Assembly: GCF_008330945.1 (NCBI RefSeq)
Contig: NZ_CP043488.1
Coordinates: 248,001-312,000, forward strand
DNA: 64,000 nucleotides
Direction: 5' to 3'
From: Labrys sp. KNU-23
GTDB lineage: Bacteria > Pseudomonadota > Alphaproteobacteria > Rhizobiales > Labraceae
Positions within the stretch are counted from its first letter, which is position 1, and each line of letters begins with the position of its first letter. Below are positions 1-9,654 of the stretch, one piece after another. The notes beneath the pieces were generated by a model. It ran no database searches. It saw nothing but the letters and a program-made list of their open reading frames with translations, and was not told where the DNA came from. The position numbers and the translations under genes were made by a program.

Positions 1-78
1 CGTTGGCTGACCCAACAGGACTGGCTGCATGACCTGATGGCCTCACCCCTGCCCAAGCCTATTCCGCTCTCCGATTGA
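1..78 (+). CDS. 3' end of an unidentified upstream gene (partial)
   Basis: The first frame is open from base 1 and ends at a TGA at 76-78, giving 25 residues that end in PIPLSD. The composition (several Trp, Leu, Pro) fits a real C-terminus. It runs in the same direction as the operon that follows, 82 bases before the next start codon. There is too little sequence to assign a family. Confidence 0.5.
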   Translation, partial: RWLTQQDWLHDLMASPLPKPIPLSD

Positions 79-160
79 CGGGAGCCGAATGTTTCGGACC
101 TCGGATCCAGCAGGCGAGGCCCCAACAACAAGAAAAGTCAATCACCACAGGAGAACGAAG

Positions 161-1195
161 ATGAAAGCAGTGAAGCGGGGGGCCACGGCCGTGGCTCTCA
201 TGAGTATCCTTTTGTCCGGTGTCGCCCACGCCGCGGGTGGCAAGACCCTGGATACCGTGAAGGCGAGGGGCGTTTTGCAATGCACCGGCCATGACGGTTC
301 CTATCTCGGTTTTGCGGAGGTGGACGACAAGGGCAATTGGAAGGGTCTAGACATCGATCTCTGCCGGGCCCTGGCTACCGCCGTGTTCGGCGATCCGGCC
401 AAGCTGAAGATCGTGCCCATCAGCTGGGCACAGCGTTGGCCGTCGCTGCAATCAGGCGAAGTCGACATCGTCATCAAGGCGTCCGGCGCCACCCTGAGCC
501 GCAACACGGATCTGGGCCTGCAATTCACCAATTCCTACTATCTCGGCACCACCAAGGTCATGGCTCACAAGGAATTGGGCCTGAAATCCCTGAAGGATGC
601 GCAGGGCGGCACGATCTGCATCCCCGCCGGCACCACGCAGGAGCAGCAGGTCGCGGCCTATACCGCCAAGCTCGGCATCAAGCTGGAGCCTGTGCTGATC
701 GAGAAGACGGAAGAGCTCGAGCAGGCCTATTTCTCCGGCCGCTGTGACCTCTACGCGCAGTGGGGACCGGTGCTCGCCATTGCGCGTGCCGCCAAGGGCA
801 AGGTCGAGGACCACATCATCCTGCCCGATGAGCTCGCCGTCGAGCCGGAGGTGATGATAACCCGCCAGAACGACGACAACTGGACCAATATCGCCAACTG
901 GATGCTGAGCGCGCTCGTCTTTGCCGAACAGGAAGGCATCACCTCCAAGAATGTCGACGACATCCGCGCCAAGCCGACCTCGCCCCAGGTCGCCAAGTTT
1001 CTCGGCGTCGCCCCGGGTATGGGCAAGGGCCTCGGCCTCTCCGATGACTGGGCCTACAACGTCATCAAGAGGGTCGGCAATTACGGCGAGATCTTCGACC
1101 GCGACCTCGGCAAGGATTCTTCCTACAAGATGGATCGCGGCCTCACCAATCTGTGGAACAACGGCGGCGTCCTGTTCCCGATGGTGATCGACTGA
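161..1195 (+). CDS. Amino-acid ABC transporter substrate-binding protein (AapJ/BztA family)
   Basis: This is the periplasmic binding protein of a polar amino-acid importer; it captures the solute and delivers it to the two permeases encoded next. The ATG at 161 is preferred over an upstream in-frame ATG at 89 because a CAGGAG lies about 7 bases before it and the protein then begins with a clear signal peptide (basic start, hydrophobic stretch, AHA cleavage site near residue 24). The 344 residues match the AapJ/BztA length. Family landmarks include LDTVKARG at the mature N-terminus, GLDIDLCRA, and DDWAYNVIK near the C-terminus. It is the first gene of the transporter cluster. The ligand cannot be read from the sequence and the downstream enzymes suggest it is not simply a general amino acid. 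Confidence 0.9.
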   Translation: MKAVKRGATAVALMSILLSGVAHAAGGKTLDTVKARGVLQCTGHDGSYLGFAEVDDKGNWKGLDIDLCRALATAVFGDPAKLKIVPISWAQRWPSLQSGEVDIVIKASGATLSRNTDLGLQFTNSYYLGTTKVMAHKELGLKSLKDAQGGTICIPAGTTQEQQVAAYTAKLGIKLEPVLIEKTEELEQAYFSGRCDLYAQWGPVLAIARAAKGKVEDHIILPDELAVEPEVMITRQNDDNWTNIANWMLSALVFAEQEGITSKNVDDIRAKPTSPQVAKFLGVAPGMGKGLGLSDDWAYNVIKRVGNYGEIFDRDLGKDSSYKMDRGLTNLWNNGGVLFPMVID

Positions 1196-1245
1196 ACCTT
1201 GGCGACCTCCGCCCGGCTTCGGCCGGGCGGCGAAAGCCCCGTCCC

Positions 1246-2424
1246 ATGAAAGGTTGGTCGATGGGTAGCCTCCTGCGAAATCAGAAGGTGCGTAACGCAC
1301 TGTTGCAACTCCTGTTTGTCGGCTCCCTTGCCGTTGTCGTCGTTGCCGGCATACTGACGGCTTGGCAGAATCTGAATGCGCAAGGTCTGTCTTTCGGCTT
1401 CGATTTTCTGTTCCGGTCGACGGGTTGGGACCTCAATTTCTCGCTGCTTCCGGTGACGGCGAGCGATCCCTATTGGTGGTATTTCCTGTGCGGCATTCTG
1501 AACACTCTGTTCCTCGGTGTCAGCGGCCTGATCCTGGCGACCATCGTCGGTGGGATCGTCGGCTTCGCCCGCACTTCTTCGAACGAAACCGCTCAACTTC
1601 TCGGCCGCACCTACGTTGATATATTCCGCAATATCCCTCTGATTTTGCAGGTCTTTTTCTGGTATGCGATCATTACCCACCTGCCGGTACCGAGAAATGC
1701 CTATCAGGCGGGCGGCGTCTTCCTGACCAGCCGAGGCCTCTATGTCCCGATACCCAATGTCGGCGGCCCGTTCGTCGTGGCGATTGTCCTGGCATTGGTG
1801 GCGGCGCTTGTGCTGCCGATCTGGATAGGACGAACGAGATATCTTCGTCGTCCCCAGGGGGCCCGGCTCGATCTCCAATGGGGGGCGGTGGGCGTTGCCC
1901 TTCTCTGCGTTCTTGCGCTGTTGATCCTTGGCCGGCCGGTTGATGGGCCATTGTTCGATATTCCTGCCCTGCAGGGCCTGAACCTGCGTGGCGGGCTGAG
2001 GATCTCACCTGAATTCACCGCACTGGTCATCGCTATCGCGATCTATGGCGGGTCCTACATCGCGGAGATCGTCCGCGGTGGCTTCAAGGCGGTCGGAAAA
2101 GGGCAGGTCGAGGCCGCGCAGTCCCTGGGGCTGCGTCCGTGGCAGACCTTCTCCAGGGTCCGGTTCCCACTGGCCCTGCGGGCCATGCTGCCGATCCTCG
2201 CCAATCAGTATGTCTGGCTGATGAAGGCGACGACCATGGGGATCGCCGTGGGCTTCACCGATTTCTTCATGATCGTGGCTCTCGCCATCAACCACTCCGG
2301 CCGGACGCTGGAATCCATCGGAATACTCATGGCGGGCTTCCTGGCCATCAACCTTTCGCTGGCCGCCGTCTTCAACCGTATCAACCGCGCGATCGCCCTC
2401 AAGGGCAATCAGCTGAGGGGATAG
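1246..2424 (+). CDS. Amino-acid ABC transporter permease 1 (AapQ/BztB-like)
   Basis: This is an inner-membrane permease subunit of the importer, 392 residues, close to the long AapQ type. Many hydrophobic segments are visible, with an extended insertion between the early and late membrane spans that is typical of the Aap/Bzt subgroup. The EAA loop that contacts the ATPase is seen as GQVEAAQSLGL in the C-terminal third, preceded by the EIVRGG motif. The ATG at 1246 is preferred; a second in-frame ATG lies at 1261. The gene follows the binding protein by 50 bases and ends two bases before the next start, so co-translation with permease 2 is likely. Confidence 0.88.
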   Translation: MKGWSMGSLLRNQKVRNALLQLLFVGSLAVVVVAGILTAWQNLNAQGLSFGFDFLFRSTGWDLNFSLLPVTASDPYWWYFLCGILNTLFLGVSGLILATIVGGIVGFARTSSNETAQLLGRTYVDIFRNIPLILQVFFWYAIITHLPVPRNAYQAGGVFLTSRGLYVPIPNVGGPFVVAIVLALVAALVLPIWIGRTRYLRRPQGARLDLQWGAVGVALLCVLALLILGRPVDGPLFDIPALQGLNLRGGLRISPEFTALVIAIAIYGGSYIAEIVRGGFKAVGKGQVEAAQSLGLRPWQTFSRVRFPLALRAMLPILANQYVWLMKATTMGIAVGFTDFFMIVALAINHSGRTLESIGILMAGFLAINLSLAAVFNRINRAIALKGNQLRG

Positions 2425-2426
2425 GC

Positions 2427-3500
2427 ATGACGACTCTCGATCTGCCTGCCCCCGGCAGGATCAACATCGCGCGCCGCCGGTTTTTCAGCACGCCGCTCCA
2501 GGCGATCGTCACGATCATCTGCCTCGCGCTGATGGCGCTGATCGTCTGGAAACTGTTGAACTGGGCGATCCTCTCCGCTGTCTTCGATGCCAGCCGCGGG
2601 CCCCAGGCCTGCCAGGCGGCGGCAGGTGCCTGCTGGTCCGTCATTGCGGCGCGCTGGCGCATCATTCTCTTCGGCCTCTATCCCTATGAGGAACAATGGC
2701 GCTCGGCCCTGGCTTGCGTCATCGTGGTGGTCATGACCGTCCTGAGCTGTCTGCCGTCCTGCTGGACGGGCAGGCGCATTGCCCTGATCTGGACGCTGGG
2801 AACAGCCCTATTCTACGTGCTGATGAAAGGCGGCGTCTTCGGCCTTCCCTATGAGGGCGAGGAGGTCTGGGGCGGACTCGCACTGACCCTCTTCATCTTC
2901 GTGACGACCTGCCTGATCGGCTTTCCGCTGGCGATGTGCCTGGCCCTGCTGCGTCGGTCGGAACTGCCTTGGATCTCGAGAACGACAGGGATCATCATCG
3001 ACGCCGTGCGTTCGCTTCCCCTGATCTCCATCCTGTTCACATTCGCTGTCGTCCTGCCCTTCGCCTTGCCGGGCTGGCTTCAGGGAGACAAGCTCTACCG
3101 GGTCATCGTCGGTTCGGCGCTCTTCTTTTCGGCCTATCAGGCCGAGATCATCCGGGGTGGCATGCAGGGTGTGCCCAAGGGCCAGGAAGAGGCGGCAATG
3201 GCGCTCGGCCTGAATTATTGGCAGCGCATCAGCCGGATCGTCATGCCGCAGGCCATGCGCAACGCGCTGCCGGCCACGATCAACCAGTTCGTGATTTCAT
3301 TCAAGGAAACGTCGCTGGTCGTCATCGTCGGCTTCTTCGAGGTGCTGGCCTCAGGCAACGCCGCGTACGGCACTGGCGATTGGCGCTTTGCCTATGTCGA
3401 AGTCTACGTCTTCATCGCCCTGATTTATTTCGTCTTCGTCTTCAGTCTCTCTCGCTATGGCGCCTATCTCGAGCGCCGGATGGCGATTGGCGAACGCTAG
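2427..3500 (+). CDS. Amino-acid ABC transporter permease 2 (AapM/BztC-like)
   Basis: This is the second inner-membrane permease, 357 residues. The start at 2427 lies two bases after the stop of permease 1, with GAGGGG upstream. The N-terminal half has membrane spans that flank a Cys-containing periplasmic loop. The C-terminal half is the conserved permease core, with EIIRGG, the EAA loop [11 protein letters not shown], and a FKETSLV segment shared by glutamine/histidine-type permeases. It would pair with permease 1 as a heterodimer over two copies of the ATPase. Confidence 0.88.
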   Translation: MTTLDLPAPGRINIARRRFFSTPLQAIVTIICLALMALIVWKLLNWAILSAVFDASRGPQACQAAAGACWSVIAARWRIILFGLYPYEEQWRSALACVIVVVMTVLSCLPSCWTGRRIALIWTLGTALFYVLMKGGVFGLPYEGEEVWGGLALTLFIFVTTCLIGFPLAMCLALLRRSELPWISRTTGIIIDAVRSLPLISILFTFAVVLPFALPGWLQGDKLYRVIVGSALFFSAYQAEIIRGGMQGVPKGQEEAAMALGLNYWQRISRIVMPQAMRNALPATINQFVISFKETSLVVIVGFFEVLASGNAAYGTGDWRFAYVEVYVFIALIYFVFVFSLSRYGAYLERRMAIGER

Positions 3501-3510
3501 GGAGCTTCGG

Positions 3511-4275
3511 ATGTCCGATCCAAACGCCGCACCCACTGCCGGCAATGCCGTCCAGATCACGGGAATGAACAAGTTCTACGGCAATTTCCATGCCCTGAGG
3601 GATATCAACCTTACGGTCCGGCGCGGCGAGAAGATCGTCGTGTGCGGGCCGTCCGGGTCCGGAAAGTCGACGATGATCCGCTGCATCAATCGCCTGGAGC
3701 AGCACAATTCCGGCGACATCGTCGTGCTGGGTACCGAGCTGAACGACGATATCGGCAATATCGACGAGATCCGGCGCGAAGTCGGCATGGTCTTCCAGCA
3801 CTTCAACCTGTTTCCGCATATGAGCGTGCTGGAAAACTGCGTGCTCGCGCCGATGCTGGTGCGCAAGACCCCGCGCGACGATGCGGAGGCGACGGCGCTG
3901 CGCTATCTCCAAAAGGTTCGGATCCCCGAACAGGCGGGCAAATTCCCCGGACAACTCTCCGGCGGGCAGCAGCAGCGCGTCGCTATCGCGCGCGCGCTGT
4001 GCATGCAACCCCAGATCATGCTGTTCGATGAGCCGACCTCGGCGCTCGATCCCGAGATGATTTCCGAAGTGTTGGATGTCATGGTCACGCTAGCATCCGA
4101 AGGCATGACGATGATCTGCGTGACGCATGAGATGGGCTTCGCGCGCCGTGTCGCGGATCGGGTGATCTTCATGGATGCCGGGGAGATCGTAGAACAGGCA
4201 CCGCCTGAAGAGTTCTTCACCGCCTCGCGAAACGAGCGCACCCGCCAGTTCCTCTCCCAGGTCATCGGCCACTGA
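3511..4275 (+). CDS. Amino-acid ABC transporter ATPase (AapP/GlnQ family)
   Basis: This is the cytoplasmic ATPase that powers the importer, 254 residues. All motifs are intact: Walker [10 protein letters not shown]-loop VFQHFNLF, signature LSGGQQQR, Walker [12 protein letters not shown] and the H-loop CVTHEMG. The start at 3511 has GGAG about 6 bases upstream and lies 10 bases after permease 2. It closes the transporter part of the operon. About 50 bases separate it from the first enzyme gene, with no terminator seen. Confidence 0.93.
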   Translation: MSDPNAAPTAGNAVQITGMNKFYGNFHALRDINLTVRRGEKIVVCGPSGSGKSTMIRCINRLEQHNSGDIVVLGTELNDDIGNIDEIRREVGMVFQHFNLFPHMSVLENCVLAPMLVRKTPRDDAEATALRYLQKVRIPEQAGKFPGQLSGGQQQRVAIARALCMQPQIMLFDEPTSALDPEMISEVLDVMVTLASEGMTMICVTHEMGFARRVADRVIFMDAGEIVEQAPPEEFFTASRNERTRQFLSQVIGH

Positions 4276-4324
4276 GTGACTCGGCAAGGATAAGGCTCTT
4301 TCTTCTCCATTCGAGGCTCGGCAC

Positions 4325-5764
4325 ATGCTTGACCTTCAGGAACGATTGTCGGGGCGCCTCGGCAGCAAAGGCTGGCTTTCGCAGGCCGATGCGGTTCCCT
4401 ATCAGCGCGACTGGCTGGATCGCTTCGGTGTTGCGCCCCTCGGCGTCGCTCGACCCGCAGACACGCAGGAGGTTGCCGACGTCGTCAAGGCCTGCCGTGC
4501 AGCCGGTGTCCGCATTGTGCCGCAGGGAGGCAACACCGGCCTTTGTGGAGGCGCCGTCGCCCATGGGCAGGACACCGTCATCCTGTCGCTGTCGCGCATG
4601 ACTCATATCGAACCGCCCGAAGCGGAGAGCGGATCGATACGGGTCGGTGCCGGCGTGGTGCTGTCCGCACTGCACGAGGTGGTGGAACGTCACGGGTTGA
4701 TCTTCCCGCTGCATCTGGGCGCGGAAGGCAGCGCGAGAATCGGTGGACTGATCGGGACGAATGCCGGTGGCAGCCAGGCCTTTCGTTATGGCCTGATGCA
4801 GGATCTGGTTCTCGGCCTCGAAGTGGTGCTGCCGGATGGAGAAATCTGGAACGGCCTGCGCTCGGTCCTCAAGGACAATGCCGGCTATCAGCTCCGCAAG
4901 CTCTTCGCGGGGTCGGAGGGCACGCTCGGGGTGATCACGCGGGCGGTGCTCCGATTGTTTCCCGCCCCGCGGGCCCGCGTGACCGCCTTGCTGGCGCTGC
5001 CGAGCCATGAGGCCGCGATGGCCTTCGGCGCCCTGGTGCGAAGAGAGGCGGCCGAATTCACCTCGGCGCTCGAATTCTTCTCGGATTTCGGCGTATCGCT
5101 GGCTCTCAAACATGTCGCGGGGCTGACCTTTCCGCTGGAAAGCCGCGACGCGGCCTATGTGCTCGTCGAGCTGACGGCCGGGTCGGCGCTGGTACCGCTC
5201 GACGACATCCTGGCCTCTCTGCTGGAGCAGGGCATGGCCCAGGGGCTGGTCAGCGACGGCGCCCTGGCGATGTCGGAGGCGCAGCGGGCGCATTTCTGGC
5301 GGTTGCGGGAGGAGCAGCCCGAGGGCCAGCGCCTGGAAGGGCAGCAGGTCAAGAACGACATCTGCGTGCCGCCGGGCAAGATCGCAGCTTTTATCGCGGC
5401 CGGCGGCCAGATTTGCCAGGAGATTCTTCCGGGCGCCCGGGTGAACCCTTTCGGCCATCTCGCCGATGGCAATATCCACTACAACATTTCCCCTCCCGAA
5501 GGAGGGGAAATGGCGGCCGACAGCATCCCCGCGCTCGTGCAGGCGCTCGCCTCCCTGGCAACCGGCATGGACGGCAGCTTCGCGGCGGAGCATGGCCTCG
5601 GCCGTTCGAAAGTCGCCCTGGCGGACAATTCGAGGCATTCGACGGAACGCGCACTGATGCTTGCGCTGAAGCAGGCGCTCGACCCTGCCGGCATCATGAA
5701 TCCGGGCGTGGTCGTGGCCTCCACTTGGCAAAGAAGAACTTTCCAAATGCCGGGCATTTCTTGA
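4325..5764 (+). CDS. FAD-linked D-2-hydroxyacid dehydrogenase (GlcD/D2HGDH-like)
   Basis: This is a VAO-family flavoenzyme that oxidises a D-2-hydroxyacid to the 2-oxoacid, passing electrons to a quinone or cytochrome. The N-terminal FAD-binding domain shows PQGGNTGLCGGAV (about residues 60-72) and IGGLIGTNAGG. The C-terminal FAD-oxidase domain has GHLADGNIHYN (about 377-387), where the metal-binding histidines lie, and EHGLGRSK (about 421). At 479 residues it has the usual length. It is a stand-alone D-2-hydroxyglutarate or D-lactate dehydrogenase type, because no GlcE or GlcF partner follows. The operon context suggests it supplies or removes an oxoacid linked to the TPP enzyme and aminotransferase. 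The exact substrate is unknown. Confidence 0.85.
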   Translation: MLDLQERLSGRLGSKGWLSQADAVPYQRDWLDRFGVAPLGVARPADTQEVADVVKACRAAGVRIVPQGGNTGLCGGAVAHGQDTVILSLSRMTHIEPPEAESGSIRVGAGVVLSALHEVVERHGLIFPLHLGAEGSARIGGLIGTNAGGSQAFRYGLMQDLVLGLEVVLPDGEIWNGLRSVLKDNAGYQLRKLFAGSEGTLGVITRAVLRLFPAPRARVTALLALPSHEAAMAFGALVRREAAEFTSALEFFSDFGVSLALKHVAGLTFPLESRDAAYVLVELTAGSALVPLDDILASLLEQGMAQGLVSDGALAMSEAQRAHFWRLREEQPEGQRLEGQQVKNDICVPPGKIAAFIAAGGQICQEILPGARVNPFGHLADGNIHYNISPPEGGEMAADSIPALVQALASLATGMDGSFAAEHGLGRSKVALADNSRHSTERALMLALKQALDPAGIMNPGVVVASTWQRRTFQMPGIS

Positions 5765-5890
5765 TTTCGCTTCGGGCCGTCTGAAGGCACGGTCTTGGGA
5801 CAGGACGTGGTCAGGGCGACGCGATACGGGCCCTCGGGGCGACGCGACATCGCGGCACCCAACAGGCCATCCAGGAAAGGAAATTTGGAC

Positions 5891-7561
5891 ATGACGCGCA
5901 ACGGGGGCGGGCTGCTGGTCGATTGCCTTGTGTCGCTGGGAGCGACCAAGAGCTTCGGCGTTCCCGGCGAAAGCTACCTGGCGGTTCTGGATGCGCTGCA
6001 CGATCAGGTCGGCAAGTTCGATTATGTGCTGTGCCGCAACGAGGGCGGCGCCGCGTTCATGGCTGCCGCCTATGGCAAGCTGACCGGCACCCCCGGGATC
6101 TGCTTCGTCACCCGGGGCCCGGGCGCTACCAATGCCAGCATCGGTGTACATACCGCCATGCAGGACAGCGTGCCGATGATCCTGTTCGTCGGACAGGTTG
6201 GGCGGGATATGAAGGGCCGCGAGGCCTTCCAGGAACTCGACTATCGGGCCGTGTTCGGCACGCTTGCCAAATGGGCCGTCGAGATCGACGAGGTCTCGCG
6301 GATTCCGGAGGTTCTCGCGCGGGCATGGGCGACTGCGCTGACGGGACGGCCTGGTCCGGTGGTCATCGCGCTGCCTGAGGACATGCTGACCGCGCTGACG
6401 GATGCGCAGCCGATCAGCCGGCCTGTGCCGATCTTCGAGCCAACTCCCGATGCCACCGCTCTGGCAGCGACGCGCGCGCTCATCGCAGACTCGCGAAGGC
6501 CTCTGGTCCTGATCGGCGGCGCCAACTGGAATGCGGACGGACGCGCGGCCCTACAGTCCTTCGCCGAGGCTTCGGACATCCCGGTCGTCTGCGCCTTCCG
6601 CTACCAGGACCAGTTCGACAACGGCTCTCCGGTGTTCGTGGGCGAGGCCGGCGTCGGCATGGCGCCCCACGTCAAGGAACTGATCCGCGACGCCGATGTC
6701 ATCGTCGCTGTCAATGTGCGTTTCGGCGAGATGACGACGGATGGGTATTCGCTGCTGTCCGTGCCGAAGCCGGCCCAGAAGCTCGTGCATGTGCACGCCT
6801 CGGACCGCGAGATCGGCAAGATCTACATCCCCTCCATCGGCATTCAAGCCGGCCCCAATGCGTTCGTCCGAGCCCTGAACCCGGTGAAGGGGGATTGGGG
6901 CGCATGGCGGGAACAAGCGCGCATGAAATATGAGGCGACCTTCGACGCCCCGCCGCAGCCCGGCCCTGTTGACATGGTCGAGGTGAGCACCTGGCTGCGC
7001 GACAATCTGCCGGAGGATGTCATCCTCACAAATGGTGCCGGCAATTTCACGGTCTGGCCCAACAAATTCTTCAAGTTCGGTCCCAGGGCCCGCCTGCTGG
7101 CACCGCAATCGGGCGCGATGGGCTATGGCCTGCCGGCGGCGATTGCGGCCAAGGTGGCTGTTCCCTTCCGCACCGTTGTCTGCTTCGCCGGTGATGGCGA
7201 CTTCCAGATGAACTGCCAGGAACTCGGCACAGCGATGCAGGCCGGGGCGCAGCCCATCGTCCTGATCGTCAACAATGGCATCTACGGCACCATTCGCGCC
7301 CATCAGGAGCGCACCTATCCGGCGCGCGTCTCAGGCACCACGCTCGAGAACCCTGATTTCGTCGAGCTGGCGAGGGCTTACGGTTTCCATGCCGAAAGGG
7401 TGAGTGCCACGCGCGACTTCCCGGCCGCCTTCGGCCGCGCCCTGAAATCGACGACCGGTGCGGTACTCGACATCGTGGTGTCGCCGGAAGCCCTGACGCC
7501 GCGCCAAACCCTCTCACAGATGCGCGCCGTCGCGCTCGCTTCGCAAAAGGTCAAAGCATGA
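5891..7561 (+). CDS. Thiamine-diphosphate-dependent enzyme, acetolactate-synthase-like
   Basis: This is a large catalytic TPP enzyme that would act on a 2-oxoacid by decarboxylation or ligation. The start at 5891 follows AGGAAAGG by a few bases and gives 556 residues. Glu51 in CRNEGGAAF is the conserved activator of the cofactor. The central domain resembles the Rossmann-like domain of acetolactate synthases, and the cofactor motif GDGDFQMN followed by VNN lies at about residues 433-460. No small regulatory subunit is nearby, so a catabolic role is likelier than branched-chain amino-acid synthesis. Its TGA overlaps the ATG of hyuA (ATGA). Confidence 0.85.
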   Translation: MTRNGGGLLVDCLVSLGATKSFGVPGESYLAVLDALHDQVGKFDYVLCRNEGGAAFMAAAYGKLTGTPGICFVTRGPGATNASIGVHTAMQDSVPMILFVGQVGRDMKGREAFQELDYRAVFGTLAKWAVEIDEVSRIPEVLARAWATALTGRPGPVVIALPEDMLTALTDAQPISRPVPIFEPTPDATALAATRALIADSRRPLVLIGGANWNADGRAALQSFAEASDIPVVCAFRYQDQFDNGSPVFVGEAGVGMAPHVKELIRDADVIVAVNVRFGEMTTDGYSLLSVPKPAQKLVHVHASDREIGKIYIPSIGIQAGPNAFVRALNPVKGDWGAWREQARMKYEATFDAPPQPGPVDMVEVSTWLRDNLPEDVILTNGAGNFTVWPNKFFKFGPRARLLAPQSGAMGYGLPAAIAAKVAVPFRTVVCFAGDGDFQMNCQELGTAMQAGAQPIVLIVNNGIYGTIRAHQERTYPARVSGTTLENPDFVELARAYGFHAERVSATRDFPAAFGRALKSTTGAVLDIVVSPEALTPRQTLSQMRAVALASQKVKA

Positions 7562-9654
7562 ATACGGCCAGGCAAGATATCCGTGTCGGCGCCGATATCG
7601 GTGGTACCTTCACCGACATCGCGCTCGACCTGCGAGGCAGGATTTTCTCCACCAAAGTCCTGACGAATTATGCGGCGCCCGAGCAGGCGATCCTCGACGG
7701 CATCGAGATCGTGACGCGGAACGCGGGCATTTCCGCATCCGAGATCGGCATCGTCATCCATGGCACGACCCTCGCGACCAACGCCCTGATCGAGCGGCGC
7801 GGCGCCAAGACGGCCCTGATTACGACCGAGGGATTCCGCGACGTGATCGAGATGCGTACGGAAAACCGCTTCGAGCAGTACGATCTCAATCTGCGCCTGC
7901 CGACGCCGCTGATCCCGCGCGAACATCGTTACGCCGTCAAGGGCCGCATCGGCGCTGAAGGGCAGGAACTGCAGCCCCTGGACGAGGTCGCCCTGGAGGA
8001 GATCGCCGAAGCCATTGCCGGCGGCGGGTTCGACGCGGTGGCGATCGGCTTCATTCATTCCTATGCGAACCCCTCGCATGAACGCCGCGCCCGCGAGATT
8101 CTCGCCGCCAAGCTCGACCTGCCGATCTCGATCAGCGCCGAGGTCTCGCCCCAGATGCGCGAGTTCGAGCGCTTCAACACGGTGTGTGCCAACGCCTATG
8201 TGCGGCCGCAGATGGCTGATTATCTCGCGCGCCTCCAGACCCGCTTGAAGGACATGGGCGCAAACTGCCCCGTCTTCATGATCCATTCCGGCGGCGGGCT
8301 GATTTCGGTCGAGACAGCCTCGGAGTTCCCGGTCCGCCTCGTCGAGTCGGGGCCTGCGGGTGGCGCGATCTTCGCGGCGGATATCGCCAGGCGGTTCGGT
8401 CTCAACTATGTCGTCTCCTATGACATGGGCGGCACGACCGCGAAGATCTGCCTCATCGAGGACTTCACGCCGCGCACCGCGCGCACCTTCGAGGTCGCGC
8501 GAACCTATCGGTTCTGCAAAGGCTCCGGCATGCCCATCTCGATCCCCGTGATCGAGATGATCGAGATCGGTGCCGGCGGCGGCTCGATCGCCTGGGTCGA
8601 TGCGATGGGGCGTATCCAGACCGGCCCGGAAAGCGCCGGCTCGGAACCGGGGCCGGCCTGCTACGGGCGCGGCGGCAAACGTCCCGCCATCACCGATGCC
8701 GACCTGGTGCTCGGCAAGCTCGACCCCGACAATTTCGCCGGCGGCGCGATCAGGCTCGACATGGCGGCCTCGAAACAGGCGATCGCGCGGGATGTGGGGG
8801 AACGGCTCTCCCTTGAAGCGACCGCAGCGGCTTTCGGCATCTGCGAGGTCGTGGACGAGAACATGGCTAACGCCGCCCGCGTCCATGCGGTCGAGAACGG
8901 CAAGAACATCTCCGACAATCTGATGATCGCCTTCGGGGGGGCGGCACCGCTCCATACGGCCCGGCTGTGCGAGAAACTGAATATCGACCAGTGCCTGGTG
9001 CCGCAGGGGGCCGGCGTCGGCTCCGCCATAGGCTTCCTCAAAGCTCCGTTCGGCTATGAGGCGCTGGCCTCGCGCCTGACGCGCCTTTCCCGCTTCGACG
9101 TGACGGAGGCCAACGCCCTGCTCGCCGAGCTCCGGAAATCCGCCGAAGGCTTCGTGCGGGCGGGGACCGACGGCAGGATCCTCTGCGAGGTCACGGCGTT
9201 CATGCGCTATGCGGGGCAGGGCTGGGAGATTCCGGTGCCGGTGCCTGACACGCATCTCGGCAGTGATGCCGGACGCCTTCTGGAGAACCTGTTCCTGGAC
9301 AACTACCAGCGCTTCTTCGGCCGTGCCATCGACGGACTGGATGGGCTGGAGATCGAGATCGTCACATGGTCGGTCAAGGCGACCGACGAGCGACCGGTGT
9401 CCCAGCAGCATACGCTGACCCTGGGCACCCGAAGCGTTGCACCAGCTGTGATGCGCGAGGTCTTCGATCCTGCGACCGGCGCACTGCAGACTTACGCGAT
9501 CATCGAGCGGGCAACGCTTCAGGCCGGAGACCGCATCAGCGGTCCTGCGGTCCTGGTCGAACGCGAGACCTCGACGGTCGTGACCTCACCCTTCGATGCC
9601 GTCATCCAGAGCGACGGCTCGATCCTTCTCGTTCGCAAAGGCAGTCAGGCATGA
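7558..9654 (+). CDS. hyuA: Hydantoinase/oxoprolinase subunit A (HyuA family)
   Basis: This is the ATP-dependent ring-opening enzyme subunit of the N-methylhydantoinase / 5-oxoprolinase / acetone-carboxylase beta superfamily, 698 residues, the normal length. Visible landmarks are the phosphate-binding GADIGGTFTDIAL at the N-terminus, GTTLATNALIERRG, HSGGGL, and MGGTTAKICL in the ASKHA-type core. The start codon overlaps the stop of the TPP gene, and the stop overlaps the start of hyuB, so the three proteins are probably made in fixed ratio. Substrates of the family include hydantoins, 5-oxoproline and other cyclic amides. I cannot choose between them from sequence. Confidence 0.9.
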   Translation: MNTARQDIRVGADIGGTFTDIALDLRGRIFSTKVLTNYAAPEQAILDGIEIVTRNAGISASEIGIVIHGTTLATNALIERRGAKTALITTEGFRDVIEMRTENRFEQYDLNLRLPTPLIPREHRYAVKGRIGAEGQELQPLDEVALEEIAEAIAGGGFDAVAIGFIHSYANPSHERRAREILAAKLDLPISISAEVSPQMREFERFNTVCANAYVRPQMADYLARLQTRLKDMGANCPVFMIHSGGGLISVETASEFPVRLVESGPAGGAIFAADIARRFGLNYVVSYDMGGTTAKICLIEDFTPRTARTFEVARTYRFCKGSGMPISIPVIEMIEIGAGGGSIAWVDAMGRIQTGPESAGSEPGPACYGRGGKRPAITDADLVLGKLDPDNFAGGAIRLDMAASKQAIARDVGERLSLEATAAAFGICEVVDENMANAARVHAVENGKNISDNLMIAFGGAAPLHTARLCEKLNIDQCLVPQGAGVGSAIGFLKAPFGYEALASRLTRLSRFDVTEANALLAELRKSAEGFVRAGTDGRILCEVTAFMRYAGQGWEIPVPVPDTHLGSDAGRLLENLFLDNYQRFFGRAIDGLDGLEIEIVTWSVKATDERPVSQQHTLTLGTRSVAPAVMREVFDPATGALQTYAIIERATLQAGDRISGPAVLVERETSTVVTSPFDAVIQSDGSILLVRKGSQA

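Noticed and set aside
4262..6151. 629-codon open frame on the - strand opposite the GlcD-like and TPP genes
   Set aside because: It is antisense to two well-supported genes, has low-complexity Arg/Ala/Gly-rich composition typical of GC-rich shadow frames, and has no family motifs.
7378..9411. 677-codon - strand frame opposite hyuA
   Set aside because: It mirrors the third-position GC of hyuA, has no recognisable domain and no ribosome site.
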